Source: Gemmatimonadota bacterium (GTDB lineage: Bacteria > Gemmatimonadota > Gemmatimonadetes > Palauibacterales > Palauibacteraceae). From it: a DNA stretch of 36,456 nucleotides. Within the stretch, counting starts at the first letter, position 1. Each line of letters opens with the position of its first letter. Under the pieces are notes generated by a model. That model saw nothing but the letters and a program-made list of their open reading frames with translations. It was not told the origin of the DNA and ran no database searches. Positions 15,868-24,979 of this stretch are shown in pieces. The translations under genes and the position numbers were made by a program. The stretch is taken from assembly GCA_029861425.1 (NCBI GenBank), contig JAOTZH010000014.1, forward strand, positions 1 to 36,456, in the 5' to 3' direction.

Positions 15868-16185
15868 ATGACGGATCACAACGCCGAACAGATGGGCCAG
15901 GGCCGCGGCGGCATGCCTGCCGGGAGCCCGCAGGAGTACTGGCGTCGCAACATCCGTTACGTGGCGGTTTTGTTGGCCGTCTGGTTCGCCGTCTCCTACG
16001 GAGCGGGCATCCTGCTTGCCGACCGTCTCGACGCCTTCCGGATTCCGGGAACCGGATTCCCCGCCGGTTTCTGGTTCGCTCAGCAGGGCTCCATCTACGT
16101 GTTCGTCGTCCTGATCTTCGTCTACGTCTTCCTCATGAACCGTCTCGACCGCGAGTTCGAGGTCGACGAGGGTGACGACGAATGA
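15868..16185 (+). CDS. DUF4212 small membrane subunit of SSS symporter, 105 aa
   Basis: DUF4212 proteins sit beside ActP-like sodium:solute symporters and are thought to act as their small partner. After a hydrophilic, Gly-rich start comes YWRRNIRYVAVLLAVWFAVSYGAGILLAD (about 25-53), the hallmark first membrane segment. Then comes the GFPAGFWFAQQGSIYVFVVLIFVYVFLMNRLDREF pattern, given here in two parts: GFPAGFWFAQQG (about 64-75) and the second membrane segment to about 92. ATG 15868 follows a GAGAGAG run. Its stop overlaps the next gene in ATGA, consistent with coupled synthesis of the two parts. Confidence 0.93.
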   Translation: MTDHNAEQMGQGRGGMPAGSPQEYWRRNIRYVAVLLAVWFAVSYGAGILLADRLDAFRIPGTGFPAGFWFAQQGSIYVFVVLIFVYVFLMNRLDREFEVDEGDDE

Positions 16186-17903
16186 CGATTACCGCGTGGA
16201 CGTTCACGCTCGTCGCCCTGTCCTTCGCCCTCTACATCGGGATCGCGATCTGGTCCCGGGCCAGCTCGACCAGCGAGTTCTACGTTGCCGGAGCCGGCGT
16301 CCACCCGGTCGCCAACGGGATGGCGACGGCCGCCGACTGGATGTCGGCCGCGTCCTTCATCTCGATGGCCGGGATCATCTCGTTCCTCGGATACGACGGC
16401 TCGGTGTATCTCATGGGCTGGACGGGCGGGTATGTGCTCCTCGCGCTGCTCCTCGCCCCATACCTGCGGAAATTCGGCGCCTACACGGTCCCCGATTTCG
16501 TCGGCGACCGGTACTACTCGCAGCGGGCCCGGCGATTGGCCGTCGTGTGCGCGATCTTCGTGTCGTTCACGTACGTCGCGGGCCAGATGCGCGGCGTGGG
16601 CATCGTGTTCAGTCGTTTCCTCGAGGTCGACGTGACACTCGGCGTGCTGATCGGCATGGGGATCGTCTTCTTCTATGCGGTGCTCGGAGGAATGAAGGGG
16701 ATCACCTATACGCAGGTCGCCCAGTACTGCGTCCTGATCTTCGCCTACACGGTCCCGGCGATCTTCCTGTCGCTGCTGATCACCGGGAACCCGATCCCGC
16801 AGATGGGTTTCGGCGGCGCGGACCAGGAGACCGGTACGTACCTGCTCGACCGGTTGAACGGGCTCCATACCGAGCTCGGATTCGCTCCTTACACGTCGGG
16901 CACGAAGTCGACCCTGGACGTCTTCGCGATCACGGCGGCGCTCATGGTCGGGACCGCGGGGCTTCCCCACGTGATCATCCGGTTCTACACGGTACCGAAG
17001 GTCCGGGACGCCAGGATCAGCGCCGGCTGGGCGCTGGTGTTCATCGCGCTCCTCTACACGGCTGCGCCGGCGGTCGCCGTCTTCGCCCGCACCAACCTGA
17101 TCGACACGGTCTCGGAACAACCCTATGCCGAGATGCCCGACTGGTTCACGCAGTGGGAGTCCACGGGGCTGATCACGTTCGATGACGTGAACGGTGACGG
17201 GCTCGTCCAGTACGTCGGTCCGGCGGCCGCGGACGCGGGGGGAGCGCCGGTCGAGAACGAGCTGACGATCGATCGCGACATCATGGTCCTCGCGAACCCG
17301 GAGATCGCGCAGCTGCCGAACTGGGTCGTGGGTCTGGTGGCCGCCGGAGGGTTGGCGGCAGCCCTGTCGACGGCGGCCGGGCTGCTCCTCGTCGTGTCCA
17401 CCTCCATCAGTCATGATCTGCTGAAACGCGGCTTCCGTCCGGACATCACGGAGAGGGGCGAGCTCATCGCTGCCCGGGTCAGCGCCGCGGTCGCGGTCGT
17501 CGTGGCCGGCTATCTGGGGATCAACCCGCCCGGCTTCGTGGCGGAGGTCGTCGCGTTCGCGTTCGGTCTGGCGGCGTCGTCGTTCTTCCCGGTCATCATC
17601 CTCGGCGTCTTCTACAAGCGAATGAACCGCGAGGGGGCCATCTCCGGCATGGCGGTCGGAATCCTCTTCACGGCCGCGTACATCGTCTACTTCAAGTTCG
17701 TGAACCCCGCGGCGAACACGGCCGAGCACTGGTGGTTCGGTATCTCGCCTGAAGGAATCGGAGCCCTGGGGATGGTCCTGAATTTCGCGGTGGCGCTGAC
17801 TGTGGCACGGTTTACCCCCGAGCCGCCCGAACACATCGGTGAGCTCGTCGAGAGCATCCGGATCCCGCGCGGGTCCGGCGAGGCACACGAGATCGGCGCC
17901 TGA
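16182..17903 (+). CDS. Sodium:solute symporter (SSS family, VC2705/ActP-like), 573 aa
   Basis: The protein has about 13 hydrophobic segments and the family signatures FYVAGAGVHPVANGMATAADWMSAASFI (read as YVAGAGVHP, about 33-41, and NGMATAADWMSAASF, 45-59), YTVPDFVGDRYYS and VLGGMKGITYTQVAQY. An extended loop with DDVNGDGLVQYVG (about 329-341) is typical of the VC2705 subfamily, which pairs with DUF4212 proteins. The substrate is probably a short-chain monocarboxylate such as acetate, by family, but this is not visible directly. ATG 16182 shares ATGA with the DUF4212 gene. The protein ends with a charged C-terminal tail after the last membrane helix. Confidence 0.94.
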   Translation: MTITAWTFTLVALSFALYIGIAIWSRASSTSEFYVAGAGVHPVANGMATAADWMSAASFISMAGIISFLGYDGSVYLMGWTGGYVLLALLLAPYLRKFGAYTVPDFVGDRYYSQRARRLAVVCAIFVSFTYVAGQMRGVGIVFSRFLEVDVTLGVLIGMGIVFFYAVLGGMKGITYTQVAQYCVLIFAYTVPAIFLSLLITGNPIPQMGFGGADQETGTYLLDRLNGLHTELGFAPYTSGTKSTLDVFAITAALMVGTAGLPHVIIRFYTVPKVRDARISAGWALVFIALLYTAAPAVAVFARTNLIDTVSEQPYAEMPDWFTQWESTGLITFDDVNGDGLVQYVGPAAADAGGAPVENELTIDRDIMVLANPEIAQLPNWVVGLVAAGGLAAALSTAAGLLLVVSTSISHDLLKRGFRPDITERGELIAARVSAAVAVVVAGYLGINPPGFVAEVVAFAFGLAASSFFPVIILGVFYKRMNREGAISGMAVGILFTAAYIVYFKFVNPAANTAEHWWFGISPEGIGALGMVLNFAVALTVARFTPEPPEHIGELVESIRIPRGSGEAHEIGA

Positions 17904-17961
17904 GCCCCAACCGGAGTCGAACGTGCCCCCGGGGCCCGTCGACGAGCGACATGGAGCCCGC

Positions 17962-19026
17962 ATGACCGAGAAGCCGAGAGTCGTCCTCTTCGCCGCCACG
18001 CTCTTCATGGCAGGCTGCGCCGCGGGCGGAGACGACACCCCGACCGACGCGTCCGCGCCCGCGACAGTGGGCGACGCACAGTTCGAGTTCACCGAGATCG
18101 TCCCGGGCGTCTACCAGGCGCGGGGCGTCGGCGATCTCGTCGTCGGCTCGAACGCGGCAGTCGTGGTGAACGATGCCGATGTGCTCCTGGTCGATTCCCA
18201 CATCACGCCCGCGGCCGCGAACCGGTTGCTCGAAGAACTCCGGACGCTCACCGACCGCCCGGTCCGGTATGTCGCGAACACCCACTGGCACTTCGACCAC
18301 GCCCATGGAAATCAGGTCTATCCGCCCGACGTGGAGATCATCAGCCACGAGGCGACCCGGGCCGTGATCGCGTCGGGAGGCTCGATCTCGGGCCGATCGT
18401 ACGAATCGTTCATCGGCGCGCTCCCCGGACGCATCGCCGCGATGGAGGCGGCACTGGACACCATGAGCGACGCCGCGGGTCGGGCCGAGTTGGAAGAGAC
18501 TCTCGAGCAGCAGCGCGTCTACTACGCGCAGACGCAGGAGGTGATTCCGACGGCGCCGAACACGACGCTGTCGGAGCGACTGACGCTCCATCGCGGGGAC
18601 CGCGAGATCCGATTCCTCTTTTTCGGCCGCGGCCACACCGATGGAGACGTGGTCGTGCACCTGCCGGGCGATGGTGTACTGATCACCGGGGACCTGATGA
18701 CGGCGGGGATCCCCTATATGGGTGACGGCTTCGTCGAGGAGTGGATCGACACGCTAGAGCACCTGAAGGCGCTCGAGTTCGACTGGATCGTTCCAGGCCA
18801 CGGACAGGCCTACCAGGACCGCGGGCGGATCACTCACGTTCAGGACTACTTCCGCGACTTCCTCGCACAGGGTCGCGCGCTCCACTCGGCGGGCGTCCCG
18901 GCAGAGGCGGCGGCCGCGCGGATCGACATGACCGCGCACGCCGAGCACTTTGAGGGAGTCAGCGGGCCCGGGGTATCGCCGGTGGCCGTCCTACGCCTCT
19001 TCGAGCTCCTCGACGCCGACCAGTGA
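17962..19026 (+). CDS. Metallo-beta-lactamase-fold lipoprotein, 354 aa
   Basis: The signal MTEKPRVVLFAATLFMAGC gives lipid Cys19, placing the enzyme outside the cytoplasm. The zinc motif is in NTHWHFDHAHGN (His108, His110, Asp112, His113). Later ligands are in FGRGHTDGDVVVHLP and GVLITGDLMTAG, and PGHGQAY gives the terminal His. The insert between 135 and 200, rich in Glu and Ala, is helical. It resembles SoxH-like hydrolases and is a distant relative of the lipoprotein encoded at 11133-12287. ATG 17962 is preceded by GGAG. It overlaps the next frame through GTGA at 19023. The substrate is unknown; a sulfite dehydrogenase pair lies three genes downstream. Confidence 0.9.
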   Translation: MTEKPRVVLFAATLFMAGCAAGGDDTPTDASAPATVGDAQFEFTEIVPGVYQARGVGDLVVGSNAAVVVNDADVLLVDSHITPAAANRLLEELRTLTDRPVRYVANTHWHFDHAHGNQVYPPDVEIISHEATRAVIASGGSISGRSYESFIGALPGRIAAMEAALDTMSDAAGRAELEETLEQQRVYYAQTQEVIPTAPNTTLSERLTLHRGDREIRFLFFGRGHTDGDVVVHLPGDGVLITGDLMTAGIPYMGDGFVEEWIDTLEHLKALEFDWIVPGHGQAYQDRGRITHVQDYFRDFLAQGRALHSAGVPAEAAAARIDMTAHAEHFEGVSGPGVSPVAVLRLFELLDADQ

Positions 19027-19043
19027 CCGACAAAGGAACCGAA

Positions 19044-20195
19044 ATGATGTCGACAGATCGCAGAGATTTTCTGAAGCTATCCGCCTCCGCCGGAGCGGCC
19101 CTCGGACTCGGGCTGGGCACGCGCGCCCGGGCTGCGGCCGAGTCGCCGGCGTTCCCATCCGGGGGCGGAGTGGCTTCTCGGGCCAAGAACGTCCTCATCC
19201 TGGGCGGCACGGGTTTCATCGGGCCCTATGAGGTGCGCTCGCTGCTGCACATGGGCATGAACGTCACGCTGTTCAATCGCGGGAATCGCCCCGGGATGTT
19301 TCCGGGTGTCGAGGAGCTGGTCGGCGATCGAAACGGCGACTTCGAGTCCCTGCGCGGCCGGACCTGGGACGTCGTAGTCGACAACTCGACGGCGCGACCC
19401 GACTGGGTGACCAGTATCGGCGAGTTTCTGCGCGACTCCACCGAGACTTTTCACTACGTATCGTCCCGCTCGGCGTACGCGAGCCACGCGGCGGTCCCGA
19501 TGACTTCGGCCGAGTCGACGTGGACGTTCGAGGGGGCGGAGTTGGACCGGGCCACCGCGGACATCACCCGGCTGCCCTACGGCCTGGCCAAGGCCGAATC
19601 CGAACGCGAGCTCATGCGGATCTTCGGTGACCGATACGTGATCTTCAGGCCGGGACTGATCGTCGGACCGGACGACCCGACGTACCGGTTCACCTACTGG
19701 CCGGTCCGCATCCGCCAGGGCGGCGAGGTGCTGTGCCCCGGCGACGGCACCGACACCGTCCAGGTGATCGACGTCCGTGACCTGGGCGACTTCATGGCGC
19801 TTTCGGCAGCCGCCGGACACCAGGCCCAGCAGTTCAACCTCGTTGGTCCGCTGACGCCGCGGCCCGTGGCCGAGATGGTATACGGGATCCGCGCCGTGAC
19901 CACGGCGGAGACGACCTTCACGTGGGTCGACACCGGTTTCCTGACAGAGCGCGGCATTCGCGGGTACGCCGAGCTTCCGGTGTGGCGGCCTCCGGTGGAG
20001 GGTGCACAGGGCTTCGCGAAATTCGACCTGCGTAACGAGGTGGCCCACGGGCTGACGTTCCGTTCGCTCGCTGACACGACCAAGGCGACCCTCGAGTCCT
20101 TCTTCTCCCAACCGGTCGACGAGCGTCCGCCGCGACGGGCGGCCCTCACGAGGGAACGTGAGGCCGAGGTGCTCGCGGAGTGGCACAGCCGGTAG
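19044..20195 (+). CDS. Tat-exported NAD(P)-binding epimerase/dehydratase-family protein, 383 aa
   Basis: A twin-arginine signal is clear (TDRRDFLKLSASAGAALGLG, ending in an ARA-like site). After it comes NVLILGGTGFIGPYEVRSLL, with the GxxGxxG nucleotide-binding loop at about 55-61, and a YGLAK motif (Tyr-x3-Lys) later, so this is an extended short-chain dehydrogenase fold. VIFRPGLIVGPDDPTYRFTYW is typical of the atypical epimerase group. ATG 19044 has AAGGA 6 bases upstream; GTG 19023 overlapping the previous stop is an alternative. Tat export fits a protein that folds around its nucleotide in the cytoplasm. The reaction and substrate are unknown. Confidence 0.9.
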   Translation: MMSTDRRDFLKLSASAGAALGLGLGTRARAAAESPAFPSGGGVASRAKNVLILGGTGFIGPYEVRSLLHMGMNVTLFNRGNRPGMFPGVEELVGDRNGDFESLRGRTWDVVVDNSTARPDWVTSIGEFLRDSTETFHYVSSRSAYASHAAVPMTSAESTWTFEGAELDRATADITRLPYGLAKAESERELMRIFGDRYVIFRPGLIVGPDDPTYRFTYWPVRIRQGGEVLCPGDGTDTVQVIDVRDLGDFMALSAAAGHQAQQFNLVGPLTPRPVAEMVYGIRAVTTAETTFTWVDTGFLTERGIRGYAELPVWRPPVEGAQGFAKFDLRNEVAHGLTFRSLADTTKATLESFFSQPVDERPPRRAALTREREAEVLAEWHSR

Positions 20196-20208
20196 GCGAG
20201 GGACCGTG

Positions 20209-20835
20209 ATGGGGCGCCGGAACGTCGGGATTCTGCTGTTTGAAGACGTCGAGGTGCTGGACTTCGCCGGCCCCTACGAGGTGTTCTCGCGCACCCGTCT
20301 CGAGCCGGGCGTGGAATCGCGCCGTTCCGAGGACTCAGCACCCTTCGACGTGTTCACCGTCGCGGCGGAGCCTGGTGAGCTGCGGGTCACGGGCGGGCTT
20401 CGCGTAGTCCCCGACTACGGCTTCGCCACCGCCCCCGTGATCGACGTCCTTCTCGTCCCGGGGGGCTTTGGAACGAGAGCACTCCTCGAGGACGACACGG
20501 TGGTCGACTGGATTCGCGTTCGAGCCGCAGAGGCCGAACGGGTCACGTCGGTCTGTACGGGCGCGTTGCTGCTCGCGTCCGCCGGGCTGCTCGCAAACCG
20601 GCGTGCCACGACTCATTGGGCGGCTCTGGACCTTCTCGCGGATGTCGACGCGAGCATCGACGTGACGGGCGAGGCGCGAGTCGTCGAAGACGACATCGTT
20701 ACGTCCGCCGGGGTCTCGGCCGGCATCGACATGGCGCTGACGGTCGTCGAGCGTCTTCACGGACGGGCGGTGGCCGAAGAGACGGCCCGCTACATGGAAT
20801 ACCGGTGGCTTCCGGAAGGAGTGCTGGATGACTGA
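20209..20835 (+). CDS. DJ-1/PfpI family protein, isonitrile hydratase-like, 208 aa
   Basis: The protein is one DJ-1/PfpI domain: NVGILLFEDVEVLDFAGPYEVFS at the start, with an acidic residue (Asp18) where isonitrile hydratase has its catalytic Asp. It continues with VLLVPGGFGTRAL and the nucleophile elbow SVCTGALLLASAGLL with Cys116, followed by RATTHW. The C-terminus TSAGVSAGIDMALTVVERL is typical of the AraC-linked/InhA subgroup. There is no HTH domain. ATG 20209 follows a GAGGGA purine run. The gene overlaps the SoxC-like gene by 8 bases. True activity (hydratase, glyoxalase-like or amidase) cannot be assigned. Confidence 0.9.
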   Translation: MGRRNVGILLFEDVEVLDFAGPYEVFSRTRLEPGVESRRSEDSAPFDVFTVAAEPGELRVTGGLRVVPDYGFATAPVIDVLLVPGGFGTRALLEDDTVVDWIRVRAAEAERVTSVCTGALLLASAGLLANRRATTHWAALDLLADVDASIDVTGEARVVEDDIVTSAGVSAGIDMALTVVERLHGRAVAEETARYMEYRWLPEGVLDD

Positions 20836-22069
20836 CTCGGGCGACTCGATCAGCCGAAGGTCTCTGCTGGCGGGGGCCGCGGCGGCGGCAGGAAGCGCGA
20901 TCACGGCGCGGGTGCTCCGCGCCGATGGTGCGGAGGCGGCCGCCCAGGCCGGGCCGGACCCCACGAAGGTCCCGGGCGATCGGCCTCAGGTGTTGGGCTC
21001 CCGTTCGCCACACGAGACTCCGGAGAAGCTGATCTCCAGCTCCATCGGGGGCGTCACGCGTACGCCGCTGCAGGATCTCTATGGCACGATCACACCAGCC
21101 GACCTCCACTTCGAGCGTCACCACCACGGAATCCCGAGGATCGAGCCCGAAGCCTATCGACTTCTGATCCACGGCATGGTCGACCGTCCGATGGTGTTCA
21201 CGCTGGACGAGTTGAGGCGGTTTCCTTCGGTCACCCGCACGTACTTCCTCGAGTGTTCGGGGAATGGAGGGGCCGGCTATTCCGAGACGCCGCGGGCCGA
21301 CGTGAGTCCGCAGCAGCTGGACGGGTTGCTGAGCGGCAGCGAGTGGACCGGCGTCCCGGTGAAGACGCTGTTCGCCGAGGTCGGGGCGCACGCGGACGCC
21401 TCATGGTTCCTGGCGGAGGGCTCGGACGCGGCGGTGATGGCGCGCAGCGTGCCCGTCGAGAAGGCATGGGACGATGCCCTCATAGCCTATGCGCAAAACG
21501 GCGAGGCGATCCGACCGGAACAGGGATACCCGGCGCGGTTGCTGCTACCGGGCTGGGAGGGGAACGCGAACGTGAAGTGGGTTCGACGTCTGGAGCTCTC
21601 CGATCGCCCGTTCATGACACGTGACGAGACGTCCCGATACTCGGACCCGCTGAAGGACGGGACGGCACGGATCTTCTCCTTCGAGATGGACGCGAAATCG
21701 CTCATCACGTATCCCGCCCATCCGGTTCGGCTCGAGGGGCCCGGGTGGGTCGGGATTACCGGATACGCCTGGACCGGTCGGGGACGGATCGCGCGGGTGG
21801 AACTCAGTCTCGACGGAGGGGCCACCTGGGCAAGCGCCTCGCTCCAGGAGCCGGTGCTGCCGAAGGCGCTGACACGGTTCTCGTTCGGATGGCGGTGGGA
21901 TGGCGAACCGGCGCACCTGATGAGCCGGGCCGTCGACGAGACCGGGTACGTGCAGCCGACGGTAGCGGAGATGCAGGCAGCTCGCGGACCGCGATCCCGC
22001 TATCACTACAACACGATTCGCGGGTGGAAGGTCGGCGCGGACGGCACGATCGGGTTCGCCACCGTATGA
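20828..22069 (+). CDS. soxC: SoxC-like sulfite dehydrogenase, molybdopterin subunit, Tat-exported, 413 aa
   Basis: The signal SRRSLLAGAAAAAGSAITA (about 9-27) is a Tat leader, as expected for a molybdoenzyme that is loaded before export. LYGTITPADLHFERHHHGIP, given as LYGTITPADLHF (84-95) plus ERHHHGIP, and YFLECSGNGGAG with Cys143 as the molybdenum ligand, mark the sulfite oxidase/SoxC family. The C-terminal dimerisation domain starts near ITYPAHPVRLEGPGWVGITG. The next gene encodes a c-type cytochrome, the usual electron acceptor (SoxD or SorB role). No soxXAYZB genes are in view, so stand-alone sulfite oxidation is the likely task. The symbol is by similarity. Confidence 0.92.
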   Translation: MTDSGDSISRRSLLAGAAAAAGSAITARVLRADGAEAAAQAGPDPTKVPGDRPQVLGSRSPHETPEKLISSSIGGVTRTPLQDLYGTITPADLHFERHHHGIPRIEPEAYRLLIHGMVDRPMVFTLDELRRFPSVTRTYFLECSGNGGAGYSETPRADVSPQQLDGLLSGSEWTGVPVKTLFAEVGAHADASWFLAEGSDAAVMARSVPVEKAWDDALIAYAQNGEAIRPEQGYPARLLLPGWEGNANVKWVRRLELSDRPFMTRDETSRYSDPLKDGTARIFSFEMDAKSLITYPAHPVRLEGPGWVGITGYAWTGRGRIARVELSLDGGATWASASLQEPVLPKALTRFSFGWRWDGEPAHLMSRAVDETGYVQPTVAEMQAARGPRSRYHYNTIRGWKVGADGTIGFATV

Positions 22070-22671
22070 GGGCGACGCTCTGGTTGTCTCTGGCCGTCGC
22101 ACTGACCGCATGCGTTTCGATCGACGAATCCGGTGACGTGGCCGACTCCTCGACCCCGGCACCGATCGAGGGGCCTGGCGGCGGCGGATCGTTCGGCTTC
22201 GGGCGCACGGCCTCCGCGCAGGAGATCGCCGCCCTCGACATCGACGTCGGGCCCGATGGTGCCGGGCTTCCGGCCGGCCGCGCGACCGTGGACGACGGGC
22301 TCGCGATCTACCAGGCCCGCTGCGCGGTGTGCCATGGCGTCGATGGGACGGGAGGGCCCAACGACGTGCTGGCGGGCCGGATCCCGGGAGATGGCTTCCC
22401 GTTCGCGACGGAGGCGGCCAGGTCGACCGTCGGGAATTACTGGCCCTACGCGACGACCCTGTTCGATTACATCCGGAAGGCGATGCCGTTCGATGCGCCC
22501 GGCTCGCTCACCGACGAGGAGGTCTACGGCGCCGTCGCCGCGATCCTCTACCTGAACGAGCTCGTCGCGGCCGACGCCGTCGTCGACTCCGCGACGATCG
22601 CCGGGCTGGTGATGCCGGCACGTGACCGATTCGTGCCGGACGACCGGGCCGGCGGACCGACGATCCGTTGA
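22066..22671 (+). CDS. Monohaem cytochrome c lipoprotein, partner of the sulfite dehydrogenase, 201 aa
   Basis: ATG 22066 shares ATGA with the SoxC-like gene. A lipoprotein-type signal ([16 protein letters not shown], Cys16) is followed by a Gly-rich linker and a class I cytochrome domain. The haem site CAVCH (Cys86, Cys89, His90) sits in [20 protein letters not shown], and Met140 in RKAMPF is the likely sixth ligand. The [18 protein letters not shown] helix is typical of SoxD-type cytochromes. It would accept electrons from sulfite oxidation and pass them to the respiratory chain. It is shorter than the fused dihaem SoxD of Paracoccus. Confidence 0.92.
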   Translation: MRATLWLSLAVALTACVSIDESGDVADSSTPAPIEGPGGGGSFGFGRTASAQEIAALDIDVGPDGAGLPAGRATVDDGLAIYQARCAVCHGVDGTGGPNDVLAGRIPGDGFPFATEAARSTVGNYWPYATTLFDYIRKAMPFDAPGSLTDEEVYGAVAAILYLNELVAADAVVDSATIAGLVMPARDRFVPDDRAGGPTIR

Positions 22672-22729
22672 GCCCGCGTGGCACCGCGGACGTCCCGGCC
22701 GGCGGGCGCGAGAGTGCCCGGATTCACGC

Positions 22730-23071
22730 GTGAAGCCGCCGATCTCCTGGGAGGAGTTCGAGGCAGTCGAGCTCCGGGTCGGCACGGTCGTTTCGGCCGA
22801 GGTGTTCGAAGAGGCGCGCGTGCCCGCGTATCGGATCACGGTGGATTTCGGCCCGGAAGTGGGAGCCCTCGCGTCGAGCGCGCGCGTGACGGATCTGTAC
22901 GAACCTGCCGACCTCATTGGCCGGCAGGTGGTGGGTGTCGTGAACTTTCCCTCGAAGCAGATCGGCCCGATGATGTCGCAGTGCCTGATCACGGGGTTTT
23001 ATCGCGAGGACGGGGCCGTGGTGCTCGCCGTCCCCGAGCGGGAGGTGGCTGATGGCTCGAAGCTGGGGTAA
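22730..23071 (+). CDS. csaA: CsaA-type tRNA-binding-domain protein, 113 aa
   Basis: A stand-alone OB-fold of the tRNA-binding (EMAPII/MetRS-C) class. [32 protein letters not shown] matches CsaA (read as [12 protein letters not shown], then [14 protein letters not shown]), followed by [22 protein letters not shown]. Length (about 110 aa) is that of Bacillus CsaA and E. coli YgjH, proteins proposed to bind tRNA or act as export chaperones. GTG 22730 gives the usual N-terminus. The ribosome site is weak, and the frame upstream to 22622 reads Arg-rich non-conserved residues. The 3' end overlaps the next gene by 20 bases. Confidence 0.92.
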   Translation: MKPPISWEEFEAVELRVGTVVSAEVFEEARVPAYRITVDFGPEVGALASSARVTDLYEPADLIGRQVVGVVNFPSKQIGPMMSQCLITGFYREDGAVVLAVPEREVADGSKLG

Positions 23072-23960
23072 GGGCTTCGTCGGGACAGTGGCGATGATGT
23101 TGATGGCGACCGGGGCGGCGGCGGGCCAGGTCGGCACTCAGGAGCTTCTGACCCGCCCGCCGATCCCGCCCGACCACGAGATCCGATACGGCGATGGGCC
23201 GCGTCACGTCGCACACCTTCGGCTACCCGACCGGCCCGGCCCCCACCGCGTCCTGATCGTCATACACGGCGGGTGCTGGCTGTCTTTCGCGGATCTTCGA
23301 CACCTCGACGAGTTGAACGAAGAGCTCACCGCGTCCGGCTGGGCGACCTGGAGTGTCGAGTACCGGCCAATCGACGAGCAGGGCGGGGGTTGGCCCGGGA
23401 CGTTCCTCGACGTGGCCGGTGGCATCGACCATCTGAAGATCATCGCGGACGATCACGACCTGGATCTCGATCGCGTGGCCGTGCTCGGTCACTCGGCGGG
23501 CGGACACCTGTCCCTCTGGGCCGCGGGCCGCGCTCGTATCCCGGAAGGTTCCGAGCTCTATCGCCCCGATCCAGTCAGGCCGCTCGCGGCGGTCAGCCTG
23601 GGCGGACTCGGCGATCTGGAGGCGTTCCACGCGGCGAACGTGCCGACGTGCGGTCCGGACATCATCCCGCGACTTCTGGGCGGCACGCCGGAGGAGCACG
23701 ACGACCACTACGTCCAGGGGTCCCCGGCGCGTCTCCTGCCGCTTGGCGTTCCGCAACTCCAGATCACCGGCTCCGACGACGGTGCCGTTCCGCCACGGTT
23801 CGCGAACGCGTACGACGAGGCGGCAGAGCAGGCGGGCGACCCGGTCGAGACCATCATCCTCGATGGTGCCGGCCACTTCGACGTCGTCGCCCCGTGGTCT
23901 CCGCTCTGGCCCCAGGTCAAATCCGCCGTGTTGCGGTTCCTCGAGGAGGCCGTGCCATGA
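23052..23960 (+). CDS. Exported alpha/beta hydrolase (carboxylesterase-like), 302 aa
   Basis: A short signal peptide ([25 protein letters not shown]) precedes an esterase-type domain: [16 protein letters not shown] with the HGG oxyanion motif (about 72-74), [12 protein letters not shown] with nucleophile Ser148, [10 protein letters not shown] with the catalytic Asp, and [12 protein letters not shown] with the His. The pattern fits the BD-FAE/kynurenine formamidase-like group, but the substrate is unknown. ATG 23052 has a strong GGGAGGTGG ribosome site lying inside csaA. It shares ATGA with the next hydrolase gene, so the two are probably co-translated. Confidence 0.9.
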   Translation: MARSWGKGFVGTVAMMLMATGAAAGQVGTQELLTRPPIPPDHEIRYGDGPRHVAHLRLPDRPGPHRVLIVIHGGCWLSFADLRHLDELNEELTASGWATWSVEYRPIDEQGGGWPGTFLDVAGGIDHLKIIADDHDLDLDRVAVLGHSAGGHLSLWAAGRARIPEGSELYRPDPVRPLAAVSLGGLGDLEAFHAANVPTCGPDIIPRLLGGTPEEHDDHYVQGSPARLLPLGVPQLQITGSDDGAVPPRFANAYDEAAEQAGDPVETIILDGAGHFDVVAPWSPLWPQVKSAVLRFLEEAVP

Positions 23961-24967
23961 CTCCGCGCTGGTCGAGACCTCGTGCCGGAGTCGTCTCAGC
24001 CTGGCTCTTCACGCTGCTGGCGGGCTGTTCATCTCCCGAGTCGGGCGCGGGCCGTCTCGAGCGGACCGAATCCGAGGCGACCGCCGTCCGGGCGATCGCG
24101 CCCTCGGAGGGGTCGATCGCGGTGCCTGGCGGCAACGTGTGGTACCGGGTGGTCGGCGAGGGCGACGGCGTCCCACTCCTTCTTCTCCACGGGGGTCCGG
24201 GCGCCGGAAGCCGCGGGTTCGAGCCCTTCGAGGCGTTGGGGGCCGACCGCCCCGTCGTCTTCTACGACCAGCTGGGCGCCGGGCGGTCCGAGAAGCCGAG
24301 CGACACGAGCCTGTGGACTATCGAGCGGCATATCGCGGAGATCGACGCGGTGCGCGACGCGCTCGGCCTCGACGAAGTCCACATCCTCGGCCACTCGTGG
24401 GGGTCGATGCTCCTCATCGAATACCTGCTGACGGACCCGGCCGGGGTCCGGAGCGCCACCTTCGCGAGCCCACTGTTCAGCACCGCACGCTGGCTGGCCG
24501 ACGCCAAACGACGCGTGACGGAGCTGCCCCAGGAGCTGCAGGACGTCATCGAGGTGCACGAGACCGCCGGGACGACCGACAGCCCCGAGTATATGGGGGC
24601 GGTAACGGCCTTCTACCAGCGCTACCTGCTGCGGACGGACCCCTGGCCGCCTCTCATGACGCAGACGATGGAGGAGTTCGGCTACGAGGTCTACGCCTAC
24701 ATGTGGGGTCCGAGCGAGTTCACGGCGACCGGCACGCTCGAGACCTGGGATCGCATGGACGCCCTGCCGGGTCTGGGTCTGCCGACCCTTTTCACAGTAG
24801 GCGAATTCGACGAGACGTTCCCGGAGACGGTCGCGGACTATGCGAGCCGGGTCCCCGGCGCACGGTTCGAGGAGATCCCGGCAGCGGCGCACATGACGAT
24901 GCTGGACGCGCCGGAGGCCAACGTACGGATCATGCAGGAGTTCCTTCGGAACGTCGAAGGGCGTTAG
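23957..24967 (+). CDS. Proline iminopeptidase-like alpha/beta hydrolase lipoprotein, 336 aa
   Basis: The start [24 protein letters not shown] is a lipoprotein signal with Cys24. LLLLHGGPGAGSRGFEPFEAL, shortened to LHGGPGAGS (about 76-84), FYDQLGAGRSEKP and GHSWGSMLLIEYL with Ser146 define the S33 prolyl aminopeptidase-like group. GEFDETFPETV holds the Asp and PAAAHMTMLDAPE the His. Characterised members remove N-terminal Pro or other residues from peptides or act as amide hydrolases. As a lipoprotein it would act in the periplasm, possibly with the S15 peptidase encoded at 9292-11136, which is inference. Confidence 0.92.
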   Translation: MTPRWSRPRAGVVSAWLFTLLAGCSSPESGAGRLERTESEATAVRAIAPSEGSIAVPGGNVWYRVVGEGDGVPLLLLHGGPGAGSRGFEPFEALGADRPVVFYDQLGAGRSEKPSDTSLWTIERHIAEIDAVRDALGLDEVHILGHSWGSMLLIEYLLTDPAGVRSATFASPLFSTARWLADAKRRVTELPQELQDVIEVHETAGTTDSPEYMGAVTAFYQRYLLRTDPWPPLMTQTMEEFGYEVYAYMWGPSEFTATGTLETWDRMDALPGLGLPTLFTVGEFDETFPETVADYASRVPGARFEEIPAAAHMTMLDAPEANVRIMQEFLRNVEGR

Positions 24968-24979
24968 TCTCATGAAGTG

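Noticed and set aside
16122-18092. A 656-codon open frame on the minus strand opposite the symporter
   Set aside because: It is a GC-skew shadow: highly charged, repeating Arg-Asp-Glu without any fold, fully covered by DUF4212, the SSS symporter and the next lipoprotein.
20828-22671. Part of a full thiosulfate-oxidising Sox system
   Set aside because: No soxX, soxA (cytochrome), soxY, soxZ or soxB (thiohydrolase) occurs here; the soxBDAG cluster at the start of the window is the unrelated sarcosine oxidase set with the same names.
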